The translations under genes were made by a program, and so were the position numbers. From contig JBGTCY010000015.1 in the NCBI GenBank assembly GCA_041748615.1, forward strand, positions 1-64,000: DNA of 64,000 nt, given 5' to 3'. The DNA comes from JBGTCY01 sp041748615. GTDB taxonomy: Bacteria; Bacteroidota; Bacteroidia; Chitinophagales; CAIOSU01. The notes beneath the pieces are model-generated. The model searched no databases. It saw nothing but the letters and a program-made list of their open reading frames with translations, and was not told the origin of the DNA. Below are positions 56,023-64,000 of the stretch, piece after piece (position 1 is the stretch's first letter; each line of letters begins with the position of its first letter).

Positions 56023-56448
56023 TTAATCAATTTTTCTTTTCACGTTGTAAACACCTTTACCTTCCGCGATGAGTTCAGAAGATTGATGATAGGCAATCAT
56101 GCGTGTGACGATGATGCGGTTGCCGCTGCGCACCAGCTCGCCTTCCACCATGAGGTCAATCGGCTTGCCCGGTCGCAGGTAATCCACCCTGATGTCAATG
56201 GTGGATAGTTTGTCATCATGTGAAACAAGCGTAGTCATGGCTGCCGCTCCACCCACGGAATCCAGCGCGAGGGAAATGATGCCGCCATGCAATGCCTGAG
56301 TACGCGGGTCGCCTACCAATTCAGCTTTAAACGGAACCAAAAGTTTTGCAAACCCCTCCCTGATTTCAACTAATTGAATGCCGAGGTGCTTGTGCAGTGG
56401 AATAAAATCCTCAATGACCTGCCTGAAAAGTGATTCTTCAACAACCAT
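56023..56448 (-). CDS. Hotdog-fold thioesterase (PaaI-like)
   Basis: 141 residues. The hotdog core ALHGGIISLALDSVGGAAAMTTL contains the conserved HGG...D pattern of PaaI-type thioesterases, and the strand STIDIRVDYLRPGKP follows. It hydrolyses acyl-CoA esters; PaaI members act on ring-hydroxylated phenylacetyl-CoA, but this gene lies 40 kb from the paa locus and the substrate is open. The gene heads the unit with the M3 peptidase. Confidence 0.88.
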   Translation of the reverse strand: MVVEESLFRQVIEDFIPLHKHLGIQLVEIREGFAKLLVPFKAELVGDPRTQALHGGIISLALDSVGGAAAMTTLVSHDDKLSTIDIRVDYLRPGKPIDLMVEGELVRSGNRIIVTRMIAYHQSSELIAEGKGVYNVKRKID

Positions 56449-56607
56449 CCTTTGGTTTTGGGGCGGTCAAAAGTAGCATTTTAAAACGGAGGTTGAAAGA
56501 ATTATCGGGAATAAAGGGGTTTAAGTTTAGGTTTTAAAGATTTGATAACCCGGTTTCATTTTTATTCCTGTAGTACTTATCGCGGGTTATTCCATTTAAT
56601 TTTAATA

Positions 56608-56635
56608 GGGACGAGGGACGAATGTCGAGGGACGG
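56608..56635. repeat. Heptad array (GGGACGA type)
   Basis: Units GGGACGA, GGGACGA, ATGTCGA, GGGACGG, in the 259-nt gap between the response regulator and the thioesterase genes. This is the G/C-rich example of the heptad pattern; nothing else is recognised in the gap. Confidence 0.7.
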
Positions 56636-56707
56636 CATTCAAAATTTATGCTATCCAAAATTTTCAAAAAACTGTTTAAGTTCATGCTTCTCATTTAACA
56701 AATTACT

Positions 56708-57361
56708 CTAAATCAGCTTTTGATTAATGGCATAGCGAATCAAGCCCGCCATGCTTTTGATGCCCAATTTTTTGGAAATATTATAGCGGTGGGTATCAAC
56801 TGTTCGCTTGCTGATGCGGAGTTGTTTGGCAATTTCAAGATATGAATTGTCATTCGCCAGCATTCTCAGAATTTCTTCTTCACGCCTGGAAAGCACCCTT
56901 TTTTCTCCCGGCTGTGAGTCACCCGGATAAGTTACATTGCCGGAAGCGATATCATAAATCACTTTATCGGCTAATTCTTTTGAAACATATTTTTCTCCTT
57001 TCATCACCGCATGGATGGCTTCTATGATTTCACGCTGGTCGGCAGATTTCAACAAGTATCCGTCTGCTCCCGCTTTCAGCATGGTCAATACCTTTACGCG
57101 GTCATCATAAATACTGAAAGCCAGAATTTTCAAAGCGGGGTGTTCTTTTTTCAGCATTCTGGCGGTAGAAATGCCGTCTTTGCCTGGGATATTTAAGTCT
57201 AACATGACCAAATCCACTTTTGTATCTTTCAGCAGATTCATCGCTTCATCAGAGTTGGAGGCTTCGCCCGCGACATTCAGTCCGTCAGCTAATTGCAAAA
57301 TCGAACGCATCCCAAACCTGACAGCCGGATGGTCATCAATGAGTAATATATTAATCATCAT
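56708..57361 (-). CDS. NarL/LuxR-type response regulator 1
   Basis: 217 residues. Receiver domain with the acidic pair D9-D10, the phospho-acceptor D55 (VMLDLNIPG) and the conserved lysine in GYLLKSA. The C-terminal HTH reads LSRREEEILRMLANDNSYLEIAKQLRISKRTVDTHRYNISKKLGIKS. It acts as a phosphorylation-controlled transcription factor. It has its own predicted promoter and lies 91 nt after response regulator 2; the kinase is probably the one at 58094, but pairing is not proven. Confidence 0.93.
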   Translation of the reverse strand: MMINILLIDDHPAVRFGMRSILQLADGLNVAGEASNSDEAMNLLKDTKVDLVMLDLNIPGKDGISTARMLKKEHPALKILAFSIYDDRVKVLTMLKAGADGYLLKSADQREIIEAIHAVMKGEKYVSKELADKVIYDIASGNVTYPGDSQPGEKRVLSRREEEILRMLANDNSYLEIAKQLRISKRTVDTHRYNISKKLGIKSMAGLIRYAINQKLI

Positions 57362-57376
57362 CTATGGAATTTGTTG

Positions 57377-57384
57377 CAAAATTA
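57377..57384 (-). promoter_or_regulatory. -7 box of response regulator 1
   Basis: Minus-strand TAATTTTG, a perfect TAnnTTTG, 15 nt before the ATG at 57361. There is no TTG at the usual distance, which suits activator dependence. Confidence 0.55.
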
Positions 57385-57424
57385 AGACTGTAATTTACTT
57401 CTTATTGTTGATACAAATATGATT

Positions 57425-57450
57425 ATTTTGTAGGAATCGTCCTACAAAAT
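57425..57450. promoter_or_regulatory. Palindrome between the two regulator genes
   Basis: ATTTTGTAGGA (57425-57435) and TCCTACAAAAT (57440-57450) are perfect 11-bp arms around ATCG. It sits 41-66 nt upstream of the -7 box and two bases after the stop of response regulator 2. It could be a dimer-binding operator; a terminator is less likely because no T-run follows on the minus strand. Confidence 0.55.
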
Positions 57451-57452
57451 TT

Positions 57453-58097
57453 TTACTGCCCGACCAACTCTAACTGATGTTCGGAGATATAGCGCGCCAA
57501 AGCGGCAACACTGTCAATTTTCAGCTTGATTAAAATACGCGCTTTATAGGTGCTGACCGTTTTGATGCTCAACAATAACATCTCCGCAATTTCACTGACT
57601 TTTTTCCCTTTACCCAACAGCAACATTACTTCGAATTCCCTGTCGGAGAGAAGATTGTGCGGCAACCGGTTTTTATATTCCAGGCTGATTTCTTCCACTA
57701 ATAATACGGCTATTTCCGGGCTGATATATTTTTTCCCTTCAGCAACAGTGCGCAAAGCGGTGAACAGATTTTCTGGAGTGCTGTCTTTATTTAAATAACC
57801 CGATGCGCCTGCTTTTAACATCCTGATGGCGAATTGTTCTTCTGAAAACATACTCAAAATCAACACCTGCAGGTGCGGGTAAAGTTGTTTGATTTGCTTC
57901 AGCGTGTCCAACCCGCTTCTGCCGGGTAAAGCAATGTCGAGCACGACCACATCCGGTTGAATAATTCTCAGTTCTTTGAGTAATTCTTCTCCACTTGCCA
58001 CTTCCGCCATCACGGAAATATTCCGGTTGGTTTCCAGGAGTTGCCTTAATCCTTTTCTTACGATGGCATGGTCATCACACAAAACAACGCTTATCAT
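57453..58097 (-). CDS. NarL/LuxR-type response regulator 2
   Basis: 214 residues. Receiver with D8-D9, phospho-acceptor D54 (VVLDIALPGRSG) and lysine in GYLNKDS; HTH LSDREFEVMLLLGKGKKVSEIAEMLLLSIKTVSTYKARILIKLKIDS. The ATG overlaps the kinase stop codon (58094-58097), so it is translationally coupled to that kinase and is its likely cognate regulator. Confidence 0.95.
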   Translation of the reverse strand: MISVVLCDDHAIVRKGLRQLLETNRNISVMAEVASGEELLKELRIIQPDVVVLDIALPGRSGLDTLKQIKQLYPHLQVLILSMFSEEQFAIRMLKAGASGYLNKDSTPENLFTALRTVAEGKKYISPEIAVLLVEEISLEYKNRLPHNLLSDREFEVMLLLGKGKKVSEIAEMLLLSIKTVSTYKARILIKLKIDSVAALARYISEHQLELVGQ

Positions 58098-60727
58098 TTT
58101 TTTAGAATCTCTTTTAGCGAAAATATAAATACGAGTCTGGTTCCTTTGTTCGACTTTTCATCAATCGTGAATTTTCCGTTCCAGGTTTTCGCGCGTTCTT
58201 GCATTCCGAAAATTCCAAACTTGCCTGTTAGCGCCAAATCTTTTTTACGGATTCCTCTTCCGTTATCTATGATTTCAAGATGAATTTCTTTTTCCTTCAT
58301 ATTCAGGTTCACAGAGGCTTCACTTGCACCGGAATGCCGGATGATATTGGTTAATGACTCCTGGATAATCCGGTAGATAGCCATCGCGAAACCTTCCTTC
58401 ACAAGCAAATTTTCGATGTTATGATTGAAAAAAATCTGAATGCCGCTGTTTTCGCGCAGGTTGTTAATCTGCCACTCGATGGCGGGGATTAAACCGAGAT
58501 TATCCAACACGACCGGGCGCAACTGGTGGGCGAGATTGCGGGCGGAATTCAATGTTTGGCTTGAAAGATGAATCAGTGATTTCACTTTTTGATGCAATGG
58601 TTCCCATGCTGCAAGTTCATGTCCTTTTTGTTCCATGTATTGTTGCATCCAAAACATGCCGAGCCTGATGGCGGTGAGTTCCTGCCCCAGTTCGTCATGA
58701 ATTTCCATAGCGATATTTTTCTTTTCCTCCTCGCGGATGTTTTCAAGACGATGATAGAGCGCTTTCAGTTTTTTGTTGGTTTCCATCAGTTCGCGCTCAG
58801 CATTTTTTCTTTCGGTGATTTCAGAAATCATCAAAATGAGGTCTTTAATTTCATTGCCTGTTTTTATGGGTGATATCCTCACGTTGTACCAAAGAGTCAT
58901 ATGGTTAAAATCAACTAATGAAAACTCACCTTCCGCAATTTTACCTGACCTTGCTTTTTTCAACATTTTTGACAAAATCTTGGTGTCATATTTAAAAGGT
59001 AATTCATAAATATGTTTGCCGATAATCTGCTCAGGCTTCAAAAATTTAAGGTAATTAATGAAAGTGACGCAGTCGTTTTCGTCAATGGTAACAACATACT
59101 GGGGAGCATTCTTCACCAATGAGCGCCATTTTTCTTCGGATGCTTTCAGAGATTCTTCCGCTTCTTTTTGAGAAGTAAAATCCCGCACCAACACCACCAC
59201 CTCTTCATTATCGCAGGGCGCTGAACGGGATTCGAAATAATTTAAGCGGGAGGGATTCTCAAAATCAGGCAGGTAATATCCTAAGGTTTGCGTTTGGTTC
59301 GTTTTAAATGTTTCATGTATTAAATGATTGATTGATTTTGCAATGTCAGGGGGCATCACATCATTGATGGTCTTCCCCAGAAATTCTTCCGGAGGCAACA
59401 ACGGGCCAAAAGATTCGGCAGGTTTAAAATCAATATAAATTCCATTTCTGTCAATTCTGAAAATCATATCCGGAATAGCATTTACAAGCGCTGATTTATG
59501 CCGTTCGCTTTTCGCCAACGCTTCCTCAGCCAGCACTCTTTCTGTAATATCCGTTATTGAACCTACATACCCTTTGAAATTGCCGCTCTTATCAAACTCA
59601 GGTGTTGACTGGGTATAGACCCAGGTGGTTTTTCCGTCAGGAGAATTAATGCGATATTCCAGTTCAAATAATTTTTTGTGCTTTAAAGCAGTTTTCCATA
59701 CGTTCAAACATTTTTCTTTATCCCTCGCGTCAATCGCTTCTGCCCAACCGTAGCCTAATGAGTTTTCAAAGGAAAGACCTGAAATCGAAGTCCATTTTTC
59801 ATTGGCGTATGTGAAGAAACCTTTTTCATCGGTTCTGAAAATTCCCACAGGTGAGATTTGTGTCAACTGGCGATAGCGGAATTCGCTCTCCAACAAAGCG
59901 CGCTCCATCGCTTTACGTTCCGTGACATCGCGATAGTTGAGCAGGATGCCTTCAATGCCGGGCTGGTCAAACAGGTTGATACAACGCACTTCCAGATTTA
60001 CCCATGTTTCGTTTTTATGTTTGAACTGAAGGGTGATTTCTACAAGTTTGTTTTTGGTTTTAAGCACTTTTTCCAAAGTTTGTCTCGCGCGATTTACATC
60101 TGCCGGATGCAACAAATTGAAGATGCTTCCCCCAACGCCTGATAGCGGACGATAGCCGAGAATACTCAGCAATGAAGGACTGTGATATTTCACTGTTCCC
60201 ACTTCATTAATGATGGTGATGCCGTCAAAAGCATTTTCAATCAGGCTGCGATAACGCTTGTCGCTTTCGGAGAGTGAGTTTTCTATTTCAACCTTTTCAC
60301 TGACATCCCTGAAGTTGATAATAATCCCTTCAATCGCGGGTACTGCCAGCAGATTACGGGCTTCCATTTCAAGCCAGCGCCAACTGCCGTCACAGTGTTT
60401 AAAACGAATGACCGTATGCCTGGTTGTTTGCGGCTCGCGGATGAGACTTTGAAGAATGTCAAAACTTTTTTGAATATCATTGGGATGAATAGACTCAAAA
60501 ACAGCTTTTCCTATGCCGGATTCCGCGTGTTGTCCAAGAATTTTTGAGATATTCGGGCTGTAATATTTTACATTACCTTCCGCTGAAATGACGCCAATTC
60601 CTTCAAATGCATTTTCCAGGAGAATTTTGTAAAATTCACCCGAATCACTTTTTGAATCCGGAAAATTATTTTGTTGTTGACCGGTTTTTTGAGCGGTGAG
60701 ATTAGATGCCTCAACAGAATTCATCAT
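58094..60727 (-). CDS. Five-PAS sensor histidine kinase (NarX/HisKA_3 class)
   Basis: 877 residues with no membrane helix, so cytoplasmic. Five PAS domains follow one another at about 28-150, 158-275, 283-405, 410-530 and 536-650; the first two are similar (LLENAFEGIGVI and LIENAFDGITII), suggesting duplication. The dimerisation helix has the phospho-acceptor H677 in MEIHDELGQEL, the HisKA_3 form that pairs with NarL-type regulators. An HATPase domain (about 785-877, DNGRGIRKKDL, GKFGIFGMQERA) ends it. The ligands of the PAS domains are unknown. It starts eight nt after the DUF349 gene. Confidence 0.93.
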   Translation of the reverse strand: MMNSVEASNLTAQKTGQQQNNFPDSKSDSGEFYKILLENAFEGIGVISAEGNVKYYSPNISKILGQHAESGIGKAVFESIHPNDIQKSFDILQSLIREPQTTRHTVIRFKHCDGSWRWLEMEARNLLAVPAIEGIIINFRDVSEKVEIENSLSESDKRYRSLIENAFDGITIINEVGTVKYHSPSLLSILGYRPLSGVGGSIFNLLHPADVNRARQTLEKVLKTKNKLVEITLQFKHKNETWVNLEVRCINLFDQPGIEGILLNYRDVTERKAMERALLESEFRYRQLTQISPVGIFRTDEKGFFTYANEKWTSISGLSFENSLGYGWAEAIDARDKEKCLNVWKTALKHKKLFELEYRINSPDGKTTWVYTQSTPEFDKSGNFKGYVGSITDITERVLAEEALAKSERHKSALVNAIPDMIFRIDRNGIYIDFKPAESFGPLLPPEEFLGKTINDVMPPDIAKSINHLIHETFKTNQTQTLGYYLPDFENPSRLNYFESRSAPCDNEEVVVLVRDFTSQKEAEESLKASEEKWRSLVKNAPQYVVTIDENDCVTFINYLKFLKPEQIIGKHIYELPFKYDTKILSKMLKKARSGKIAEGEFSLVDFNHMTLWYNVRISPIKTGNEIKDLILMISEITERKNAERELMETNKKLKALYHRLENIREEEKKNIAMEIHDELGQELTAIRLGMFWMQQYMEQKGHELAAWEPLHQKVKSLIHLSSQTLNSARNLAHQLRPVVLDNLGLIPAIEWQINNLRENSGIQIFFNHNIENLLVKEGFAMAIYRIIQESLTNIIRHSGASEASVNLNMKEKEIHLEIIDNGRGIRKKDLALTGKFGIFGMQERAKTWNGKFTIDEKSNKGTRLVFIFSLKEILKK

Positions 60728-60735
60728 TCTTAAAG

Positions 60736-62496
60736 TTAACGCACTTCGGCTTTGCGCGGAGCGGCTTTTTCGAGCGCGTCTAATTTTTTTCTGAAAAATG
60801 TGAGCTGCTCTTTGTTCTGATTGACATTCTCCTGCACACCTTGCAGAAGGATATTTGTTTTTGAAGACTTGGCGAAAAAGCCCATGTTATTTTCCAGCTT
60901 GGCAATTTCATCTTCCAGGCTGCGGATTTTGTTGCGGACAAATTTTCTTTCGTCATCCAGCAGCCGTGACGCGTCTGGAGCGTTTCTCATGCGTTCGAGT
61001 TTGTTGTTGTATTGCAGCAGTTCTTTGTCCGCGGGTTCCATGCCCATCTTTTCGTAACAGGCGTCTAAAGTTTGCGTGTATTTTTTGAACAACGCTTCTT
61101 TTGAAGCATTGGGTACTTCACCGGCTTCGTCCCACTCACGGGTGATGGCTTTGATGGCAGGCATCGCTTCTTTGGAAGCGATGGAGGGAATGAGTTCTTC
61201 TAATTTTTTGATAATCGCTTCGCGGGCGGCAAGGTTATTTTTCCTCGCATCTTCGGCAGCGGCAAAGTGTTGTTTTTTCGCTTCAAAGAAAAAATCGCAA
61301 GCAGCGCGGAAGCGTTTCCACAGTTGCTGTTCATCTTTAGGGTTGCCTGCCGGGCCTGATTTTTCCCATTGCTTTTGCAGGCGAATGAGTTGATGAGCCG
61401 TGTCGTCCCAGGCGGTGTTGTTTTGAAAGGCTTCCGCCTGCTCGCAGATTTTGAGTTTCGCCTGTTTGTTGGCAGTATTATCTTTTTTCAATGTTTCATA
61501 GAAGGCGCGTTTGCGTTCAAAAAAAACATTGCAGGCATTTCTGAACCGCTCCCAGATTGCATCCGCGTCTTCCTTGGAAGCTCTGCCGGTTTTTCGCCAC
61601 TCGGTTTGGAAGTCGAGAATTTCTTTGGTTTTGCGTTCCCAGTTGCGGTGGGAGTTGAGTTCCTCAAAATCAAGGCTCTCCACTTTTTCACACAAGGCAA
61701 CTTTCGCCTGGAGATTTTCCTCGTATTTTCTTTTCAGCGTTTCATAATGCCCGCGAATCTTCGCATAGACTTTATTGGTGAGATCGTTGAAGCGTTTGAT
61801 GACTTCATCTTTTTTCGATGGCGTTACGGGTCCGATGTCGTACCAATCATTGTGAAACTTACGGATGAGCGTTTCCGCTTTTCGGATGGTTCTTTCCTGC
61901 AACAATTCTTCCATCTGCCGCAGGATATTTTCTTTTTCTTCGGTGTGTTTTTGCAGGTCGAGTTCCTTCATCCCCTGCGTGATGTGAATGAGATGGAAGA
62001 ACCGCTCGCGCTGAAAGCGGTAGTCGCTTTCTAATTGTTGTTCTTCTTTTTTTTGCACATCTCCGGTGGCATTCCATTTATCGCGCAGTTCGCGGAATTG
62101 CTGAAAGGCTTTGCCCACGCTGTCGCCTTTTTCAATGAGGGCTTTGAGGTCGTCAATCACTTTGCGCTTGGCGTAGAGATTATCGAGGGTTTGCGCTTTT
62201 TGTTCTTCCCTGAATTTATCTTTCCGGTCGCGGAAAATATTATAGAGTTCGGTGAACTTGCTGTCGGTTTTATCTTTTTGTAAAACGAAATCAGCCGCGT
62301 AGCCGCCATTGTCGAGGAATTCCTGCCGCTCTTCTTCTTCGCGCTCATCGTTGCGGGCTTTGTAGGCGGAGTCAATTTCTTCCACGACAGGAAGGAGTTC
62401 CTGAATGTCTTTTGATTTCAGTAATTCTTCAAATGCGCCAACAATTTCATCGCGGCTCAAGCCTGTAAATTCAGAGCTTTCTTCGTGTTTGTCCAT
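60736..62496 (-). CDS. DUF349-repeat protein
   Basis: 586 residues, almost all helical and charged. Several DUF349 repeats are seen, each with a W-x(n)-G pattern (LRDKWNATGDV, FHNDWYDIGPV, FQTEWRKTGRA, LQKQWEKSGPA, ITREWDEAGEV). DUF349 proteins are common in Bacteroidota and their role is not established. The gene is eight nt upstream of the kinase, so it is likely the first gene of a three-gene transcript with kinase and regulator 2. Confidence 0.85.
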   Translation of the reverse strand: MDKHEESSEFTGLSRDEIVGAFEELLKSKDIQELLPVVEEIDSAYKARNDEREEEERQEFLDNGGYAADFVLQKDKTDSKFTELYNIFRDRKDKFREEQKAQTLDNLYAKRKVIDDLKALIEKGDSVGKAFQQFRELRDKWNATGDVQKKEEQQLESDYRFQRERFFHLIHITQGMKELDLQKHTEEKENILRQMEELLQERTIRKAETLIRKFHNDWYDIGPVTPSKKDEVIKRFNDLTNKVYAKIRGHYETLKRKYEENLQAKVALCEKVESLDFEELNSHRNWERKTKEILDFQTEWRKTGRASKEDADAIWERFRNACNVFFERKRAFYETLKKDNTANKQAKLKICEQAEAFQNNTAWDDTAHQLIRLQKQWEKSGPAGNPKDEQQLWKRFRAACDFFFEAKKQHFAAAEDARKNNLAAREAIIKKLEELIPSIASKEAMPAIKAITREWDEAGEVPNASKEALFKKYTQTLDACYEKMGMEPADKELLQYNNKLERMRNAPDASRLLDDERKFVRNKIRSLEDEIAKLENNMGFFAKSSKTNILLQGVQENVNQNKEQLTFFRKKLDALEKAAPRKAEVR

Positions 62497-62564
62497 GACC
62501 CGGGTTTATTTCTGAGTTGTAAAAATAAAAGATTTGGAGATGTGGTGATGAGATGATTTGATGA

Positions 62565-62612
62565 TTAGCGGATGAGTTGATTAGCAGATGTGATAATTAG
62601 CAGATTTGTTGA
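62565..62612. repeat. 16-nt tandem repeat
   Basis: ATTAGC recurs at 62565, 62581 and 62597, a 16-nt period with unit ATTAGCRGATGwGtTr, in the 466-nt gap 62497-62962. Confidence 0.6.
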
Positions 62613-62641
62613 TGTGGTGATTAATGGCTGATAAAATTCAT

Positions 62642-62676
62642 CACTGTGGGCAGTGGGATGTACACTGTGGCCTGCG
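62642..62676. repeat. Heptad array (CACTGTG type)
   Basis: Units CACTGTG, GGCAGTG, GGATGTA, CACTGTG, GCCTGCG; the exact repeat CACTGTG is spaced by 21 nt (three units). Confidence 0.5.
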
Positions 62677-62682
62677 GATTGT

Positions 62683-62753
62683 CGGAGGTAAGGGGGTTAA
62701 ATCGCGGGACGCTGCGAGTCAAAGCAAGGCATAGTCGTACAGAGCAAGCGCAA
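62683..62753. repeat. Dispersed ~70-nt element, copy 2
   Basis: Aligns with 39805-39876; the core CAAGGCATAGTCGTAC and GCAAGCGC are conserved. A heptad array follows ten nt later, as in copy 1. Confidence 0.7.
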
Positions 62754-62762
62754 AAAAAAGTC

Positions 62763-62790
62763 GTCCATTGTTCATCGTTAATGGTTTGAT
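62763..62790. repeat. Heptad array (GTYNATN type)
   Basis: Units GTCCATT, GTTCATC, GTTAATG, GTTTGAT directly after the second ~70-nt element. The remainder of the gap to 62962 shows no credible gene or riboswitch. Confidence 0.65.
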
Positions 62791-62962
62791 GAAATGGCGC
62801 TATTTTGTTTTTTCACCATACCAATCAATATTTCTTGAAAAATACATCACTGCGGTAAGTTTTATTATTAATTGCTGCTTTGCATCATTCAAAAGTTGTA
62901 CACCTGCAATTTCTGATTTGCATACATGCCGATTCTTTCCGTTCTTGGCGGAAAAATAATGT

Positions 62963-63283
62963 ATGTCCTGGATGATTCTCATTATTGCCGGATTTTTTGA
63001 AGTCGGCTTTACAACCTGCATGAAACTGTCGGAAAACTTTACGATCTGGAAGTGGACGGTCGGGTTTTTTGTCTGCGCGATTATCAGTTTTTACTTACTA
63101 AGTAAAGCCATCGAAACCATCCCGATAGGAACGGGCTATGCGGTGTGGACAGGCATCGGTGCGGTAGGTACTGTGCTGATTGGGATTTTGTTTTTTGATG
63201 AGCCAACGGATTTCAAAAGGATGTTTTTTATTTTTCTGCTGATTGCTTCCATTATCGGATTAAGAGTCGTGTCGTTGAAGTGA
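62963..63283 (+). CDS. SMR-family exporter (Gdx/SugE-like)
   Basis: 106 residues with four hydrophobic helices, the SMR size. The essential glutamate is E13 in IIAGFFEVGF. The segment IPIGTGYAVWTGIGAVGTVLIGILFF is close to guanidinium exporters of the SugE/Gdx branch. Position 16 is Phe where Gdx proteins usually have Trp, so guanidinium specificity is uncertain. No guanidine riboswitch is recognised upstream. The next gene starts 20 nt later on the same strand. Confidence 0.85.
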   Translation: MSWMILIIAGFFEVGFTTCMKLSENFTIWKWTVGFFVCAIISFYLLSKAIETIPIGTGYAVWTGIGAVGTVLIGILFFDEPTDFKRMFFIFLLIASIIGLRVVSLK

Positions 63284-63303
63284 AATGAGAATAACTTTAC
63301 CGC

Positions 63304-64000
63304 ATGTTAAAAATCGGCATCCCTTCTTCCTTTTTTTATCCCGACCCGCAGCGGGTGGTTTTCGGACATAAAACCCTGTGTTATATTGAAAAAGATATGG
63401 CTCGGTTTCTCGCGAGAAAAAACGTGATGCCCGTGCTGATTCCCGATTTGGAAGGAGATGACATGAAACGGTTTCTTGATGAAATAGACGGATTAGTCTT
63501 GCAGGGAGGAACAGATTTAGCGCCTGAAACTTACGGTGAAACTCCCATCGGCAAATGGCTGGGCGATAAATTCAGGGATGATTATGAATTGGCAATCCTT
63601 GATTATTTCATCAAGCAAAACAAACCCGTTTTGGGGATTTGCCGCGGGCTGCAACTGCTCAACGTCTATTTCGGTGGAACGCTTTACCAGGATATTCAAA
63701 CTCAAAAGCCGGATGCCATTCAGCATCGTGACGCGGAGCGGTATGACCAATTAACGCATTCGATTTCATTTTTTGAAGGAAAACTTTTCGCTCAATTGCA
63801 TCAGGCGGATACGGGAACAAAAGTGATTAGCGTGCATCATCAGGCAATCAAAGATTTGGGGAAAGATTTGGAGCCGCTTGCTTATTGTTCGGATGATGGC
63901 ATCATCGAGGCGTTTTGCTGGAAGGGCACGGAGCCGGGAAAAGTGCTGGCGGTGCAGTGGCATCCTGAATTTTCCTACAACTATCAGGGCAGCGGGTTGA
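63304..64000 (+). CDS. Gamma-glutamyl-gamma-aminobutyrate hydrolase-like protein, class I GATase fold (partial)
   Basis: At least 232 residues; the frame is open at the window end, with about a few residues to a short tail missing relative to the family (~240-250). The nucleophile C113 lies in GICRGLQLLNV, and HPE at 220-222 (AVQWHPEF) supplies the remaining catalytic residues. GLVLQGGTDLAPETYGE is characteristic of peptidase C26/PuuD-type hydrolases. These cleave gamma-glutamyl amides, such as gamma-glutamyl-GABA in putrescine breakdown; the actual substrate is unknown. Confidence 0.88.
   Translation, partial: MLKIGIPSSFFYPDPQRVVFGHKTLCYIEKDMARFLARKNVMPVLIPDLEGDDMKRFLDEIDGLVLQGGTDLAPETYGETPIGKWLGDKFRDDYELAILDYFIKQNKPVLGICRGLQLLNVYFGGTLYQDIQTQKPDAIQHRDAERYDQLTHSISFFEGKLFAQLHQADTGTKVISVHHQAIKDLGKDLEPLAYCSDDGIIEAFCWKGTEPGKVLAVQWHPEFSYNYQGSGL

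Noticed and set aside
62497..62962. Guanidine riboswitch upstream of the SMR gene
   Set aside because: No ykkC, mini-ykkC or type III motif could be recognised; the gap is made of short repeats instead.
62768..63021. Small genes overlapping the SMR start on either strand
   Set aside because: They have no recognisable domain, cover heptad repeats, and one is antisense to the well-supported SMR gene.

Overview
The window comes from a member of the Bacteroidota, probably close to Chitinophagales/Saprospirales. Evidence: several PorP/SprF-type proteins, giant SprB-repeat adhesins with gliding-motility (type B) C-terminal domains, a secreted enzyme with a type IX secretion (T9SS) C-terminal tail, an ATP synthase operon lacking atpD and atpC, TAnnTTTG-type -7 promoter boxes, and many 7-nt-period intergenic arrays. 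No rRNA, tRNA, prophage or CRISPR array is visible. The order-level placement is inference.

Layout. 1-4258 (-): a T9SS-exported GH16 glycoside hydrolase, cut by the window start. 4438-7465: MFS transporter, recX and an outer-membrane barrel with an FNR-like site upstream. 7777-14449 (+): a DUF4175 coiled-coil membrane protein, nth, recA, thioredoxin and a MarC protein. 14453-19033 (-): a phenylacetyl-CoA epoxidase locus (tetR, orf, paaA, hicB, hicA, paaB, paaC, paaD) in which every junction carries extra DNA: a small membrane gene between inverted heptad arrays, a HicBA toxin-antitoxin pair, half of a dispersed hairpin element, and a heptad hairpin. 19248-19675 (-): a frameshifted transposase remnant. 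19856-29703 (+): surface locus 1 (1803-aa adhesin, two PorP/SprF proteins, a PorE-like OmpA protein). 29992-41965: dnaN, a barrel protein, RidA, recG, a glycosyltransferase, Uma2, hutH, guaB and small genes. 42164-48418 (+): surface locus 2 (PorP/SprF plus a 1.7-kaa adhesin with a long glycine-rich segment). 48436-56448 (-): atpBEFHAG preceded by a small membrane gene, an M3 peptidase and a thioesterase. 56708-62496 (-): a DUF349 protein, a five-PAS histidine kinase and two NarL-type regulators. 62963-64000 (+): an SMR exporter and a partial class I glutamine amidotransferase-like hydrolase.

How the parts fit. The two adhesin loci and the GH16 enzyme share T9SS export; PorP/SprF proteins are the known partners of type B cargo. 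The paa genes encode the oxygenase and maturation subunits of aerobic phenylacetate breakdown, and the adjacent TetR gene has a palindrome over its own predicted promoter. The kinase and the second regulator overlap by four bases, and a perfect palindrome lies between the two regulator genes, suggesting a linked circuit. Intergenic DNA is unusually structured: at least a dozen degenerate heptanucleotide arrays, two inverted copies of a ~155-bp two-hairpin element, two copies of a ~70-bp element each followed by heptads, and two other palindromic elements.
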